Shown here piece after piece: positions 53,656 to 62,630 of a DNA stretch of 64,000 bases (its first letter is position 1; every line of letters begins with the position of its first letter). Made by a program: the position numbers and the translations under genes. The notes beneath the pieces were generated by a model. The model did not search any database. It was not told the DNA's origin and saw only the letters and a list, made by a program, of their open reading frames with translations. Source of the stretch: Verrucomicrobiia bacterium (GTDB lineage Bacteria > Verrucomicrobiota > Verrucomicrobiia > Verrucomicrobiales > DEV007); the NCBI GenBank assembly GCA_030427505.1, contig JAUICH010000024.1, positions 26,238 through 90,237 on the forward strand, written 5' to 3'.

Positions 53656-54177
53656 TCAGCCATTCGCCTTCGCGGCGGCAATGGCGTCTTCCGCCTGGGT
53701 GTCGGGCTTAGCTTTGTAGTCTGCCCAGATAATCTTGCCGTCTTTGATCAGGAAGCTCTGGCGGCTGGACAGGCTCTCCCGGATCAACGGCACGCCAAAG
53801 GCCTTGGTCACGGCCAGGTCACTGTCGGCAATGAGGACGAAGGGCAGGTCATACTTATCCTTGAAGGCTTTCTGCGCTTCGGGCCCGTCGGCGCTGACGC
53901 CGATGACGGTAATGCCTTCGTCACTCACTTTTTCGAAGGAGTCCCGCAGGTTGCAGGCCTGCTTTGTGCAGCCGGGAGTATCCGCTTTCGGGTAGAAATA
54001 GACCAGGGTAACGCCCTCTTTAAACTGGGCCTCCAGGTCCACTTCCTCGCCATCCTGATTGACGGCTTTCAGCGCTGGGGCGTCCGCGCCAGCGGCAAGA
54101 GGTTCCGCCTGGGCCACGGCAAAGGGCAGGGCCAGCAAGGCACCGGTAAGAAGAAGCAGGGAGTAGAGTTTTTTCAT
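53656..54177 (-). CDS. Exported peroxiredoxin (BCP/AhpC-TSA family)
   Basis: Predicted thiol peroxidase. 173 residues from ATG 54177, with a signal peptide (LYSLLLLTGALLALPFAVAQA). The thioredoxin fold has the peroxidatic Cys in YPKADTPGCTKQACNLRDSF, with a second Cys five residues later, as in BCP-type (PrxQ) enzymes. The extracytoplasmic location is unusual for BCP but common in PVC bacteria. No partner reductase nearby. Confidence 0.9.
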   Translation of the reverse strand: MKKLYSLLLLTGALLALPFAVAQAEPLAAGADAPALKAVNQDGEEVDLEAQFKEGVTLVYFYPKADTPGCTKQACNLRDSFEKVSDEGITVIGVSADGPEAQKAFKDKYDLPFVLIADSDLAVTKAFGVPLIRESLSSRQSFLIKDGKIIWADYKAKPDTQAEDAIAAAKANG

Positions 54178-54217
54178 GGTGCGAAAAGTAAAGCGGGGGG
54201 CGGGGCGAATTTCCACC

Positions 54218-54584
54218 GAAATCGTGTCACGCTTTTTCGAGAGAATTTAACACGCTCCTTGGCTTGAGCTTTGCTCAGGCTGGGAGACATTAGGTAGCCA
54301 GCCGCTCCGGTGACCCAGGTAGTGAGTAACGAAGGAGCGGCCCGGCCGTTTTCAATGTCGAGCGGGAGGAAAGTTTACCCCCAAAAGGGGATGGTTGTCG
54401 GGAGTGCCGGGTTTGATTCCGAAAGCCGGGTATCCACCCGGCGGCCCATGTCGCGAGATCGCGCCCGCTTCTTCCTCTTTGCCGTCATCTCCCGGCCCGC
54501 TGGAAGCGTATTTCCCCGGGCATTCTTTCCACCACCGTCTGGCCAGACGTTAACCAGGCCTGTCATCGCCCTTTCCTCATCATT
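54218..54584. other. Long intergenic segment, nothing recognised
   Basis: 366 bases between the peroxiredoxin and pyrophosphatase genes. A short open frame exists on the plus strand at 54310-54588 but overlaps no signal and is rich in rare composition. The GGAGGAAAGT at 54363 recalls RNase P RNA, but the segment is too short and lacks the partner motifs. No tRNA or riboswitch seen. Confidence 0.4.
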
Positions 54585-56312
54585 ATGAGCTCTTCCGCCA
54601 TGCCCTGCTACGTCATCGGACACCGGAACCCGGATACGGACGCGATCTGCTCCGCCATCGGTTACGCCTCTTTTCTTCAGAAGACCCGCCTGCCGGAAGC
54701 CACTCCAGCCCGTTGTGGAGACCTGAATGCCCGCACCTCCTGGGTCTTGGAAAAGGCTGGCATGCCGGCTCCCCGGTTGCTCATGGACGTGCGTCCCACC
54801 GCCGGCGCCGTCTGCCAGAAAGGCGTAACCACCGCCCATCCGGACGAGACTTTCCTGACGGTCTATCAGCGCATGATGGAGGGTGGCTTCCGCAGCGTAC
54901 CGGTCATCGACAACGAAGGAACCGTCCTCGGCATGCCCACCATGCGGGAGATTCTGTCCCTGCTCCTACCGGACGAAGCCAACCAGATGCACGCCGGCGC
55001 CCGCACGGTCCGCACCAGCCTGGAAAACATGACCCGCGTCCTGCGCGGACGGCTGGTCCATGCCCGCGAACCCGAACTGGAACAAGACCTCATCATGTCC
55101 GTGGCGGCCAGCAGCTGGGAAACGCTACGAGACCGGACCAAACAGTTTCCAGCCAACCAATCGGTCTTTATCATGGGCGACCGGCCTTCGCTTCAGCGCC
55201 TGGGGATCGATGAAGGCATCCGTGCCCTGGTGTTGACGGGCGGTTTTGAACTGATCCCGGAAGATCTGGAGCGCGCCCGGGAAAACGGCGTCTCCATTAT
55301 TTACTGCGATCACGATACCGCCACCACCACGCAGCTCATCCGCTGCTCCCGCCGGGTCGGCAGCAGCCAGTTTGAAAAGTTCCTCTCTTTCCCGCCCGGC
55401 GCGCTGGTGTCCTACATCCGGAAGCAAGCCCAGGAAGAGCCCGGCCAGGCGCTGTTCCCCGTACTGGAAGATGGCTGCGGAAAACTGATTGGCGTCATCT
55501 CCCGCACCGACCTGCTCAGTCCGCCCCGCACCCGGCTGGTATTGGTGGACCACAACGAATTTTCCCAGGCGGTCAAAGGCGCGGACGAGGCGGAAGTCAT
55601 TGAAGTGATCGATCACCACCGCCTCAGCGGAAATCTGGTGACGAAAGAGCCGGTGCGCTTCATCAACGATCCGCTGGGTTCCACCTGCACCATCGTGGCC
55701 CGCATGTTCCGGGACCTAGGCCTGAAGCCGGAGAAGAACGTCGCCACCTGCATGTGCGCCGGCATCATTTCCGACACCCTGAAACTCACCTCCCCCACCA
55801 CCACGGAAGTGGACCGGGAAATACTGCCCTGGCTGGCGGAGATCGCGGAGATTGACGTGGATGACTTCGCGCAGAATTTCTTCGGCGCTGGTTCCGTCCT
55901 GAAGCATCAACCCGCGTCCGAGGCGCTGGAAAGCGACCGGAAGGAATACGAAGAGGGCGGCTTCAAGATCAGCATTTCCCAGATTGAAGAACTCGGCCTG
56001 CGCCAGTTCGAAGAACAGCGGCGCGCCCTGGCGGACGAACTGGAAGCCCTGCGCCACCGGCAAGGCCTGGATTTTGCCTGCCTGATGGTGACGGACATTA
56101 CCAAGAACAACAGCGTCCTGCTGGTGGCCGGAGACAACCGCCTGGCCGACCGCATCGAATACCCGCGGATCGGTCAACGCCTCTTCCAACTGGACGGCGT
56201 GGTGAGCCGGAAGAAACAACTCTTCCCCGCCCTCAGCCGCGTCCTCGCCAGCCTGGACGGAACCCCCGAACCGGAAGAAGAAGTCGCCGTCGGCGCCGGG
56301 GTGGAGGGTTAA
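54585..56312 (+). CDS. Manganese-dependent inorganic pyrophosphatase (family II) with CBS and DRTGG domains
   Basis: Hydrolyses pyrophosphate. 575 residues. The DHH-domain start is YVIGHRNPDTDAICSAIGYA; the DHH motif is VIDHHRLSG; the DHHA2 end is around QIEELGLRQFEEQ. Two CBS domains (VTTAHPDETFLTVYQRM, SVPVIDNEGTVLG and later IGVISRTDL) surround a DRTGG domain, an insert known in the adenine-nucleotide-regulated CBS-PPases. So activity is likely regulated by AMP/ADP/ApnA. ATG 54585 is used; ATG 54600 is also possible. Confidence 0.93.
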   Translation: MSSSAMPCYVIGHRNPDTDAICSAIGYASFLQKTRLPEATPARCGDLNARTSWVLEKAGMPAPRLLMDVRPTAGAVCQKGVTTAHPDETFLTVYQRMMEGGFRSVPVIDNEGTVLGMPTMREILSLLLPDEANQMHAGARTVRTSLENMTRVLRGRLVHAREPELEQDLIMSVAASSWETLRDRTKQFPANQSVFIMGDRPSLQRLGIDEGIRALVLTGGFELIPEDLERARENGVSIIYCDHDTATTTQLIRCSRRVGSSQFEKFLSFPPGALVSYIRKQAQEEPGQALFPVLEDGCGKLIGVISRTDLLSPPRTRLVLVDHNEFSQAVKGADEAEVIEVIDHHRLSGNLVTKEPVRFINDPLGSTCTIVARMFRDLGLKPEKNVATCMCAGIISDTLKLTSPTTTEVDREILPWLAEIAEIDVDDFAQNFFGAGSVLKHQPASEALESDRKEYEEGGFKISISQIEELGLRQFEEQRRALADELEALRHRQGLDFACLMVTDITKNNSVLLVAGDNRLADRIEYPRIGQRLFQLDGVVSRKKQLFPALSRVLASLDGTPEPEEEVAVGAGVEG

Positions 56313-56346
56313 CGCGAACAGTCCCCGGCCACCTCGCCTTGGATGA

Positions 56347-56540
56347 ACCACAGAGATCACAGAGGACGAAGAGTTTCTGGACCACAGATTGCCCAGATAT
56401 CACAGATGAATTGAGAGTCGGCGTACCCTGCAATCCACTATCAGTGCTATCTGGGAAATCTGTGGTTCTGTTCCTTTCCCTTCCACCCAAAGCGTCCTCT
56501 AAGCAGTCATTTCTCTGTGCACTCCGTGTCCTTTGACTTC
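56347..56540. repeat. Imperfect inverted-repeat block of the 'ACCACAGA' type
   Basis: Intergenic. The left arm 56381-56407 (ACCACAGATTGCCCAGATAT...) pairs with 56440-56466 with about four mismatches over 27 bases. An outer ACCACAGAGATCACAGAGGA (56347) is partly mirrored by CTCTGTGCACTCCGTGTCC at 56513-56531. Related to the sequence at 16640-16671. Confidence 0.5.
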
Positions 56541-56588
56541 GCTTTGCTCCGTCTATCTCCGCTTCGCTTCGATTGTGGCTCAAAAACC

Positions 56589-57032
56589 TCAGCGGCTACT
56601 TTCCTGCCGTTTCTCCCACCACTCCCGCAGCCCAGGATTGAGCCTTTGCCACCCGATGCCGTGGTAGCTGGGCTTCCGGGTTTCCCGGATGATCAGCCCG
56701 GCGGAAAGGCCCAGGCATATCACAACCGTAGGGAGCCAGCCCGGCACGCCATACAGGATCGTCGGAAAGGCCAGCGCCACGAAAACACCCGCCCAGATCA
56801 GTTCCGGCGGACGGGAGATCCGGAACACATTGCAGAACAAGAAGAAGTGCAGCACCACGAACAGCACCGCCAAAGCTGACCACCCCAAGGGCTTCATCAA
56901 GGCCATAGTCAACCCCGCTCCGGCGATCAAGACGGTCACATCCACAACCGAAAGCCGGAAGCCGGGGGCAAATTTTCTGGAGTTCATGTCTTTGGAATAC
57001 ATTCCGCCGGCTTTGCCGCCGCCGGTCGCCAT
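56589..57032 (-). CDS. Membrane protein with RKPxYHGxGWxRxNPxLREWWE tail (short)
   Basis: 147 residues from ATG 57032, which overlaps the stop of the previous gene as TGATG. After a basic start come three or four helices (VVDVTVLIAGAGLTMALMKPLGW, LAVLFVVLHFFLFCNVF, LIWAGVFVALAFPTILY). The C-terminal tail is TRKPSYHGIGWQRLNPGLREWWEKR. The same tail ends the neighbouring gene. Function unknown. Confidence 0.72.
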   Translation of the reverse strand: MATGGGKAGGMYSKDMNSRKFAPGFRLSVVDVTVLIAGAGLTMALMKPLGWSALAVLFVVLHFFLFCNVFRISRPPELIWAGVFVALAFPTILYGVPGWLPTVVICLGLSAGLIIRETRKPSYHGIGWQRLNPGLREWWEKRQESSR

Positions 57033-57754
57033 CACTTCTCCACCAGCGTACTTTGCGAAACCTTTTCGCCTCCAATGGTTGTTTCCCACCACTCGCGGAG
57101 GTTTGGATTGATCCTTCTCCAACCCACTCCGTGATAGCCGGGCTTGCGAAATTCGCTGTAGATCAGGATGGCCGCTGTCCCTAACAAAATACTACACAGG
57201 GCCAACACCGCATACCAGCCCGTCAGACGAAAAGCGAGGACCGGAATCGCCGCCGCGCCAACCATCAGGGCCAGGAACCATTCCACCGTCCGGGGCGCCC
57301 GGAAAGCATGACGCAGAGTGAACATGAGCCCCCATAGCGTGGTGAAGACGATGGCCGTCCCCAACCCGAACCGCGACAGGTAAAGCATCCAAAGCAGACT
57401 GACCGTCTGCTGAAAGATATCCTCCTTGGCGAAGCGAAACCCCGGGTTGAAACGCGGGGCGTCCCACGGCCGGTGGTCCGCCTCGGTCCCGGCCGGCAGA
57501 TCTTCTGGCTTGAGGTCGGGCGTATTCAAAATGACGCCGTAGGTAATCATGGGCTCCACATGGGGGGAATGCCGGACATACTCCACCGCCGCGATCTCCG
57601 CGTGATAGCGCCGGGCCGAGGGCGTCCGCAACACCAGGGGATCCCCCACCGAAAACGGCGCGGGCCCTTGCGTGCCAATGCTCGTATCCAGAGCCAGGCC
57701 ACGGCCTTCCATCATGAAGGAGTCGGTTACAGTAAAGAGGTTATCCTGACCCAT
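57032..57754 (-). CDS. Membrane protein with N-terminal EF-Tu-domain-2-like module and the shared tail
   Basis: 240 residues from ATG 57754. The first ~75 residues (LFTVTDSFMMEGRGLALDTSI, SVGDPLVLRTPSARRYHAEIAAVEYV) look like a translation-factor beta-barrel (domain 2) module. Three or four membrane helices follow, then FRKPGYHGVGWRRINPNLREWWE, almost the same tail as its downstream neighbour. The ORF extends to 57871 but that part overlaps the SOS box region. Divergent from the restriction-modification genes. Confidence 0.72.
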   Translation of the reverse strand: MGQDNLFTVTDSFMMEGRGLALDTSIGTQGPAPFSVGDPLVLRTPSARRYHAEIAAVEYVRHSPHVEPMITYGVILNTPDLKPEDLPAGTEADHRPWDAPRFNPGFRFAKEDIFQQTVSLLWMLYLSRFGLGTAIVFTTLWGLMFTLRHAFRAPRTVEWFLALMVGAAAIPVLAFRLTGWYAVLALCSILLGTAAILIYSEFRKPGYHGVGWRRINPNLREWWETTIGGEKVSQSTLVEK

Positions 57755-57854
57755 GGTTCGGAACCGGTGCGGGCTGGAGCATAAAGAATTCCAAACCTTT
57801 GGCACAAGACGGAATCCTGACCGTAGTACACCTCCGCATAAGTGTCCAAGAATC

Positions 57855-57868
57855 TGTTCTTTTGAACA
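57855..57868. promoter_or_regulatory. LexA operator (SOS box) upstream of the restriction-modification island
   Basis: TGTTC-TTTT-GAACA, a perfect palindrome and exactly the motif found at lexA in this window. It lies 100 bases from the start at 57754 and 123 bases before vsr, in the divergent gap. The A/T-rich sequence around it looks promoter-like. Placement favours control of the vsr-methyltransferase-endonuclease operon, or of the membrane-protein pair, or both. Confidence 0.75.
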
Positions 57869-57991
57869 CATATTTCTTTACCCTCAAAAAAATTTGGATA
57901 TCCTAGGAGCGACGAAGCAAGATGAACGGAGTTCCCGGCAGACCGGATTCTCCATTGAGAAATAATCCCAATTCTGGGAACAGTTTCTTCA

Positions 57992-58432
57992 ATGGCAGAC
58001 CGGATTTCAGAAGCGCATCGCTCATGGAATATGGGGCGAATCCGGAGCAGAGATACGAAGCCGGAACTCTTCGTGAGGAAAATTCTTCACAGCCAAGGCT
58101 ATCGCTTCACGGTGGGTGCTCCCAACAACAAGAAGCTTCCAGGCAAACCCGACATAGTCTTACCGAAATACCGTCTGGCTATCTTCGTCCACGGCTGTTT
58201 CTGGCACCAATGTCCTCTCTGCCGGGAAGGAAGAATTCCTTCTTCAAGGAAAGACTATTGGGTACCAAAGCTGCGCGGCAACCAATACCGCGACGCGAGA
58301 AATCAGAAGCTGCTGAAGGAAAAAGGGTGGCGCGTAATGATTATCTGGGAGTGTCAGACCAAAGCGGAAGACCGGGTACTTGAATGCCTTGGTGAATTCT
58401 TGGAAGTTGAACCAAGGAAGAAAGTTGATTAA
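57992..58432 (+). CDS. vsr: Very short patch repair endonuclease
   Basis: Nicks at T:G mismatches produced by deamination of 5-methylcytosine at the partner methyltransferase site. 146 residues with the family landmarks: NMGRIRSRDTKPELFVRKIL, the active-site Asp in LPGKPDIVLPKYRLAIFVHGCFWHQCP (zinc ligands Cys and His) and RDARNQKLLKEKGWRVMIIWECQ. Typical length. 18 bases before the methyltransferase gene, in the same direction, the usual pairing. Confidence 0.93.
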   Translation: MADRISEAHRSWNMGRIRSRDTKPELFVRKILHSQGYRFTVGAPNNKKLPGKPDIVLPKYRLAIFVHGCFWHQCPLCREGRIPSSRKDYWVPKLRGNQYRDARNQKLLKEKGWRVMIIWECQTKAEDRVLECLGEFLEVEPRKKVD

Positions 58433-58450
58433 GAAATCCAAATTACACCC

Positions 58451-59449
58451 GTGATCGCTCTGCAGAACAGCTTAGAGTTGGAAGAACACGCTAAAGAAGC
58501 CATTTCCACTTCTCTTGCCTCGGTCGAGGTTTGTGCCGGTGCCGGAGGACAGGCATTGGGCCTGGAGCAAGCAGGATTTCGTCACTTTCTCGCGGTCGAT
58601 AATGACGCCGCTTGCGTAAAAACACTCCAGCTAAACCGGCCTTCTTGGAACCCCGTCTGCGCCAGCCTAGAACAGATCAACCCAGAAAAATTTCGCGGTA
58701 TTGATCTCTTCGCTGGAGGGCTCCCCTGCCCCCCTTTCTCGAAAGCTGGAAAGCAGTTGGGTGAAAATGACGAACGGAACCTTTTCCCGATCGCGGAGGA
58801 GCTGATCGCAAGGATGCAACCGTCTGCGATTATGATAGAAAACGTCCGAGGCATTCTAGATGCCCGTTTCTCAGATTTTCGAGCCGGTTTTGTCTTAAGC
58901 TTGGAAAAAATGGGATACTTGAGCCAATGGCAACAATTGACCGCTTCGGATTTTGGAGTCCCTCAATTGAGGCCTCGGGTCATTTTCGTTGCTCTTAAGA
59001 AACCATTCTATCCCTATTTCAGATGGCCGGTTCCTGATAACACACCACCTCCAACGGTGGGAGAAGCTCTATTCGAACTCATGGTTGAACGGGGCTGGAC
59101 CCGGGCCAAGGAGTGGAAAAATAACGCGAACCGGATTGCTCCCACCCTCGTGGGAGGATCGAAAAAGCATGGGGGTCCCGATCTGGGCCCAACGCGTGCT
59201 AAACGTGAATGGGAAGGCTTAGGAGTGAACGCCCATACGGTCGCGGACGAACCACCAGAGAAAAATTTCGAGGGCATGCCAAGGCTGACCGTACGGATGG
59301 CCGCACGCTTACAAGGATTTCCCGATGATTGGAAGTTCTCCGGTAAAAAGACACATGCGTACCGGCAAGTAGGCAACGCCTTTCCTCCTCCTGTCAGCCT
59401 GGCTGTGGGCCGGCAAATTAGACTAGCCTTGGAGAAGAGATTTTCCTAA
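58451..59449 (+). CDS. DNA (cytosine-5-)-methyltransferase
   Basis: 332 residues, GTG start at 58451. C5 methyltransferase motifs in order: I, VCAGAGGQALGLEQAGF; IV, GGLPCPPFSKAG with catalytic Cys; VI, IMIENVRGIL; VIII, QLRPRVIFVA; IX/X, RLTVRMAARLQGFPDDW and QVGNAFPPPVS. The variable region between VIII and IX is short. Its stop overlaps the start of the endonuclease gene by 1 base (TAATG). Likely recognises the same site as the NgoMIV-like endonuclease. Confidence 0.94.
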   Translation: MIALQNSLELEEHAKEAISTSLASVEVCAGAGGQALGLEQAGFRHFLAVDNDAACVKTLQLNRPSWNPVCASLEQINPEKFRGIDLFAGGLPCPPFSKAGKQLGENDERNLFPIAEELIARMQPSAIMIENVRGILDARFSDFRAGFVLSLEKMGYLSQWQQLTASDFGVPQLRPRVIFVALKKPFYPYFRWPVPDNTPPPTVGEALFELMVERGWTRAKEWKNNANRIAPTLVGGSKKHGGPDLGPTRAKREWEGLGVNAHTVADEPPEKNFEGMPRLTVRMAARLQGFPDDWKFSGKKTHAYRQVGNAFPPPVSLAVGRQIRLALEKRFS

Positions 59450-60306
59450 TGCCGGACGTCACCTTTGGTATCGAAAGGCGTGCTTTTCACGGCCATCTGA
59501 TTGGTGAGATTCTCACCTCGGATGAAGGCGGTGTTCCTTCCAATGCTGACAGGAAGAACAAAACCAGCATCGACCTTTCTCAGCGAATTCTTTCGCAACT
59601 TCAAAAAGGATCCACCGCTCAGAAACTGGTAGGCCAGACACTTGGAAATAAGTTCGAAAGCATTGTCCTGGAGTTTATCGCATCCACATTTCCCCGGCTT
59701 TCCCATCTGCGGCCTGGAAGATGGATCATTGGAAAGGCAACCGGAGGCCGCACGGCACTATCTTCCTATGACCAGTACGAACACCTTTCGTCTCTGGCGA
59801 GAGCATCGCAGGATGACCGGGAACTTGCGGCGGCACTGGGACACGACTACTCCATTACGCCAGATATCGTTATAGCCAGAGAACCGGAAAAGGATTCCAT
59901 CATCAATCAGCACGAACTCCTCGTCGATGACGCTGTCGCCAGCTGTACCCCTCTTAGGCGAACCAACAATCAACTGCCCCTTCTACACGCCAGCGTGTCG
60001 TGCAAGTTTACCTTAAGGAGTGACCGGGCTCAAAACGTGCGCACCGAAGCTTTGAACCTGATCAGAAATCGGAAAGGCCATCTTCCACACATCGTTTCAG
60101 TGACCGCTGAGCCATTGCCAAGCCGGCTCGCTTCCCTCGCGCTTGGTACGGGTGACATCGATTGCGTTTATCATTTCGCCCTTCCAGAACTTCTGACCGC
60201 GGTGAACGAAATCAACGCCCCAGACTCAGCTGAGATGCTCGCAATATTGGTTGAAGGAAAGAGACTGCGCGACATAGCAGATTTACCACTGGATCTTGCT
60301 AGCTAA
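59449..60306 (+). CDS. Type II restriction endonuclease, NgoMIV-like
   Basis: 285 residues, very similar along its whole length to R.NgoMIV as I remember it (ITPDI, SCK, TIRSDRAQNARSEGLNLVRNRKGRLPHIV, LGTGEIDCVYHFAL all have counterparts). The catalytic layout Glu70, Pro-Asp139, 46 residues, Lys186, 13 residues, Glu200 equals the E/PD/K/E geometry of the NgoMIV/Cfr10I/Bse634I group. The RSDR recognition element is kept. Probable target GCCGGC, cut as G^CCGGC. Last gene of the vsr-methyltransferase-endonuclease operon. Confidence 0.92.
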   Translation: MPDVTFGIERRAFHGHLIGEILTSDEGGVPSNADRKNKTSIDLSQRILSQLQKGSTAQKLVGQTLGNKFESIVLEFIASTFPRLSHLRPGRWIIGKATGGRTALSSYDQYEHLSSLARASQDDRELAAALGHDYSITPDIVIAREPEKDSIINQHELLVDDAVASCTPLRRTNNQLPLLHASVSCKFTLRSDRAQNVRTEALNLIRNRKGHLPHIVSVTAEPLPSRLASLALGTGDIDCVYHFALPELLTAVNEINAPDSAEMLAILVEGKRLRDIADLPLDLAS

Positions 60307-60472
60307 GTCTTAGCATGACGCTACGAAAGCGTATCGCTTTCCCAGGCGCATAGAAGCGGGTCTGCTGACCTTCAGATACAGAGATCCGGTGCCCATTTGC
60401 ACCCGCGCGGTTCCGCCGTATGGTCAGGGTCCCCGTTCTTGAACCTGTTTCTTCTGTTCCCCACTCCCCTAC

Positions 60473-62458
60473 ATGCCACCCACGGATCCCAGCAACGCAA
60501 GCTCCTCCACGGTCTCCGGCCCTTCCCTCTCCACGGCGGAGGCGGTGGTGTCATGCACGGACTTGCGGCTGAGTTTTGGGGGGACGGAGCTGGTGCTCGA
60601 TGGCGCCACGCTGGCGGTGCATGAGGGCGAAAAAATGGGGCTCGTGGGCCGGAACGGTTGCGGAAAGTCCAGCTTTCTCAAGATCCTGGCCGGGGTCGAT
60701 CAACCGGACGGAGGAGATATCGCGCGAAAATCCGGGCTCGTGACCGGCTACTTGCCCCAGGAGTTCGAACTCCGGGAAGACGCCACCGTAACGGAAAACA
60801 TCCACGACGGCGCGGCGCACATCCTGGGCCTGCTGGAACGCTACGAACAGCCGGGCTTGAGCACGGCGGAAAGCCAGCGGCTGCTGGACGCTATCGAGGC
60901 GGCGGACGGGTGGACGGTGGAGAGCCGGATTGAAACGCTGATGCGAGCCATCGGCACGCCTCCGGGGGAGCGGCCCGTGGCGGGTCTGTCCGGCGGGGAA
61001 AAACGCCGCGTGGCCCTGTGCCGCGCCCTGGCGGGACAGCCGGACCTCCTGATCCTGGACGAGCCCACCAACCACCTGGACGCGGAATCCATCGCGTGGC
61101 TGGAGGACTACCTGCGCGGCTACTCCGGGGCCCTCATCTTCGTCACGCACGACCGCTACTTCCTGGACCGCATTGTCACCCGCATTGCGGAACTGGATCA
61201 CGGCAGCTTTTTCACGCACGAGGGCAACTACGGCGACTACCTGGCCGCCAAGGCGGAACGCCAAGCCATCGCCCAGGCCACGGAAGCGAAGCGTCAGAGC
61301 TTTCTGCGCCGGGAACTCCAGTGGGTCCGCGCCGGGGTCAAGGCCCGCACCACCAAGGCCCGCAGCCGCCTGGACAATTTCTATGAAATCGCCGGACAGG
61401 ACGCCCCACCGGAGGAACTGGAGATGGACCTCATCCTGCCGCCCCCGCCGCCCCTGGGCAATACGGTGGTGGAATTGGAAAACGTGGCGGCGGAGATCGA
61501 TGGCAGGCGGCTATTCAGCGAACTAAGCCACCGCTTCGAAGCGGGCCGCTGTACCGGCATCGTGGGCCGCAATGGTTTGGGGAAAACCACCCTGCTCCGC
61601 ATCCTGATGGGTCAGCGAGAGCCCGAAACCGGCGAAGTGAGCATCGGCAAGCGAACGCAGTTCAACTACGTCGATCAAAACCGGCTGGCCCTGGATGAGA
61701 GCAAGAGCATTCTGGAAGAAGTCAGCGCGGGCTCGGACTTCGTGGCCTTTGGCGCGGAAAAACTGTCGGTGCGCGGCTATCTGCGGCGCTTTCTCTTTTC
61801 CGATCAGCGCATCAACGAACGCATTTCCATCCTCTCCGGCGGCGAAAAGAACCGCGTGCTCCTGGCGAAGGTGCTGCGCGAAGGCGGAAACTTCCTGGTA
61901 CTGGACGAACCCACCAACGACTTGGACCTGCCCACCCTGCGCGTGCTGGAGGAAGCCATTCTGGCCTTTACCGGCACCGTCGTCGTCGTCAGTCACGACC
62001 GCTATTTCTTGGACCGCGTGGCGGACCAGATCATCGCCTTCGAAGGCGACGGACAGGTAATCATCCAGGAAGGCAACTGGAGCTACTACCGCGAAAAGCG
62101 TCAGGCCCGGGAAAAAGCCGTGGCCGCCGCCACCAGCAAAGCCAAACCCGCGCAGAAATCCTGCGGCAAACCGTCTTCCCAACCAGATCAGCAAAACCAG
62201 GACCCCAAACGCGAGCGTCCGCGCAAGCTGAGCTGGAAAGAATCCCGCGAACTGGAGTCCATCGAACCCACCATCCTGGAAAAAGAAGACCGCATCGAAG
62301 CCATCGAGAAACAGTTCGCCGATCCGGACTTCTACAAGAATCACGCGGAGGAGGTCTCCACCCTACAGGACGAAATGCACACCCTGCAGGCCGAGGTGGA
62401 AGGCCTCTACACCCGCTGGGCGGAGTTGGAAACGATTCGGGACGAGGCGGGCGGGTAG
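60473..62458 (+). CDS. uup: ABC-F family ATPase (Uup-like)
   Basis: 661 residues with two ABC ATPase domains: Walker A GLVGRNGCGKSS and GIVGRNGLGKTT; signature LSGGEKRRVAL and LSGGEKNRVLL; Walker B LLILDEPTNHLD and FLVLDEPTNDLD. The linker between domains has the basic arm typical of ABC-F. The last ~120 residues (from about 545) are an alpha-helical coiled-coil (KLSWKESRELESIEPTILEKE) as in Uup. ABC-F proteins act on the ribosome; Uup is linked to ribosome assembly and transposon excision in E. coli. ATG 60473 has no clear alternative. Confidence 0.92.
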   Translation: MPPTDPSNASSSTVSGPSLSTAEAVVSCTDLRLSFGGTELVLDGATLAVHEGEKMGLVGRNGCGKSSFLKILAGVDQPDGGDIARKSGLVTGYLPQEFELREDATVTENIHDGAAHILGLLERYEQPGLSTAESQRLLDAIEAADGWTVESRIETLMRAIGTPPGERPVAGLSGGEKRRVALCRALAGQPDLLILDEPTNHLDAESIAWLEDYLRGYSGALIFVTHDRYFLDRIVTRIAELDHGSFFTHEGNYGDYLAAKAERQAIAQATEAKRQSFLRRELQWVRAGVKARTTKARSRLDNFYEIAGQDAPPEELEMDLILPPPPPLGNTVVELENVAAEIDGRRLFSELSHRFEAGRCTGIVGRNGLGKTTLLRILMGQREPETGEVSIGKRTQFNYVDQNRLALDESKSILEEVSAGSDFVAFGAEKLSVRGYLRRFLFSDQRINERISILSGGEKNRVLLAKVLREGGNFLVLDEPTNDLDLPTLRVLEEAILAFTGTVVVVSHDRYFLDRVADQIIAFEGDGQVIIQEGNWSYYREKRQAREKAVAAATSKAKPAQKSCGKPSSQPDQQNQDPKRERPRKLSWKESRELESIEPTILEKEDRIEAIEKQFADPDFYKNHAEEVSTLQDEMHTLQAEVEGLYTRWAELETIRDEAGG

Positions 62459-62630
62459 TGTTTTGGTCCAGCGCCCGTCTTACTTCAGGCCGGCAAAGGC
62501 GGCGGCGGAAATTTCCCGGCCCACCCGCCGCTTTTCTCTTGCTTAGGAAAGAGGATTTCTCCTATCTTATCCACCTAAGCATTTTGAAGATTGGATGCCG
62601 TCCCGGCGGAATTCCGGGCGCCCCGCCAAC

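Noticed and set aside
54355..54440. RNase P RNA-like GGAGGAAAGT
   Set aside because: Fewer than 240 bases are available before the next gene, and the other conserved RNase P blocks are absent.
57922..58383. Plus-strand frame of 153 codons overlapping vsr
   Set aside because: It lies in another frame of vsr; the 57992-58432 frame has all Vsr motifs.
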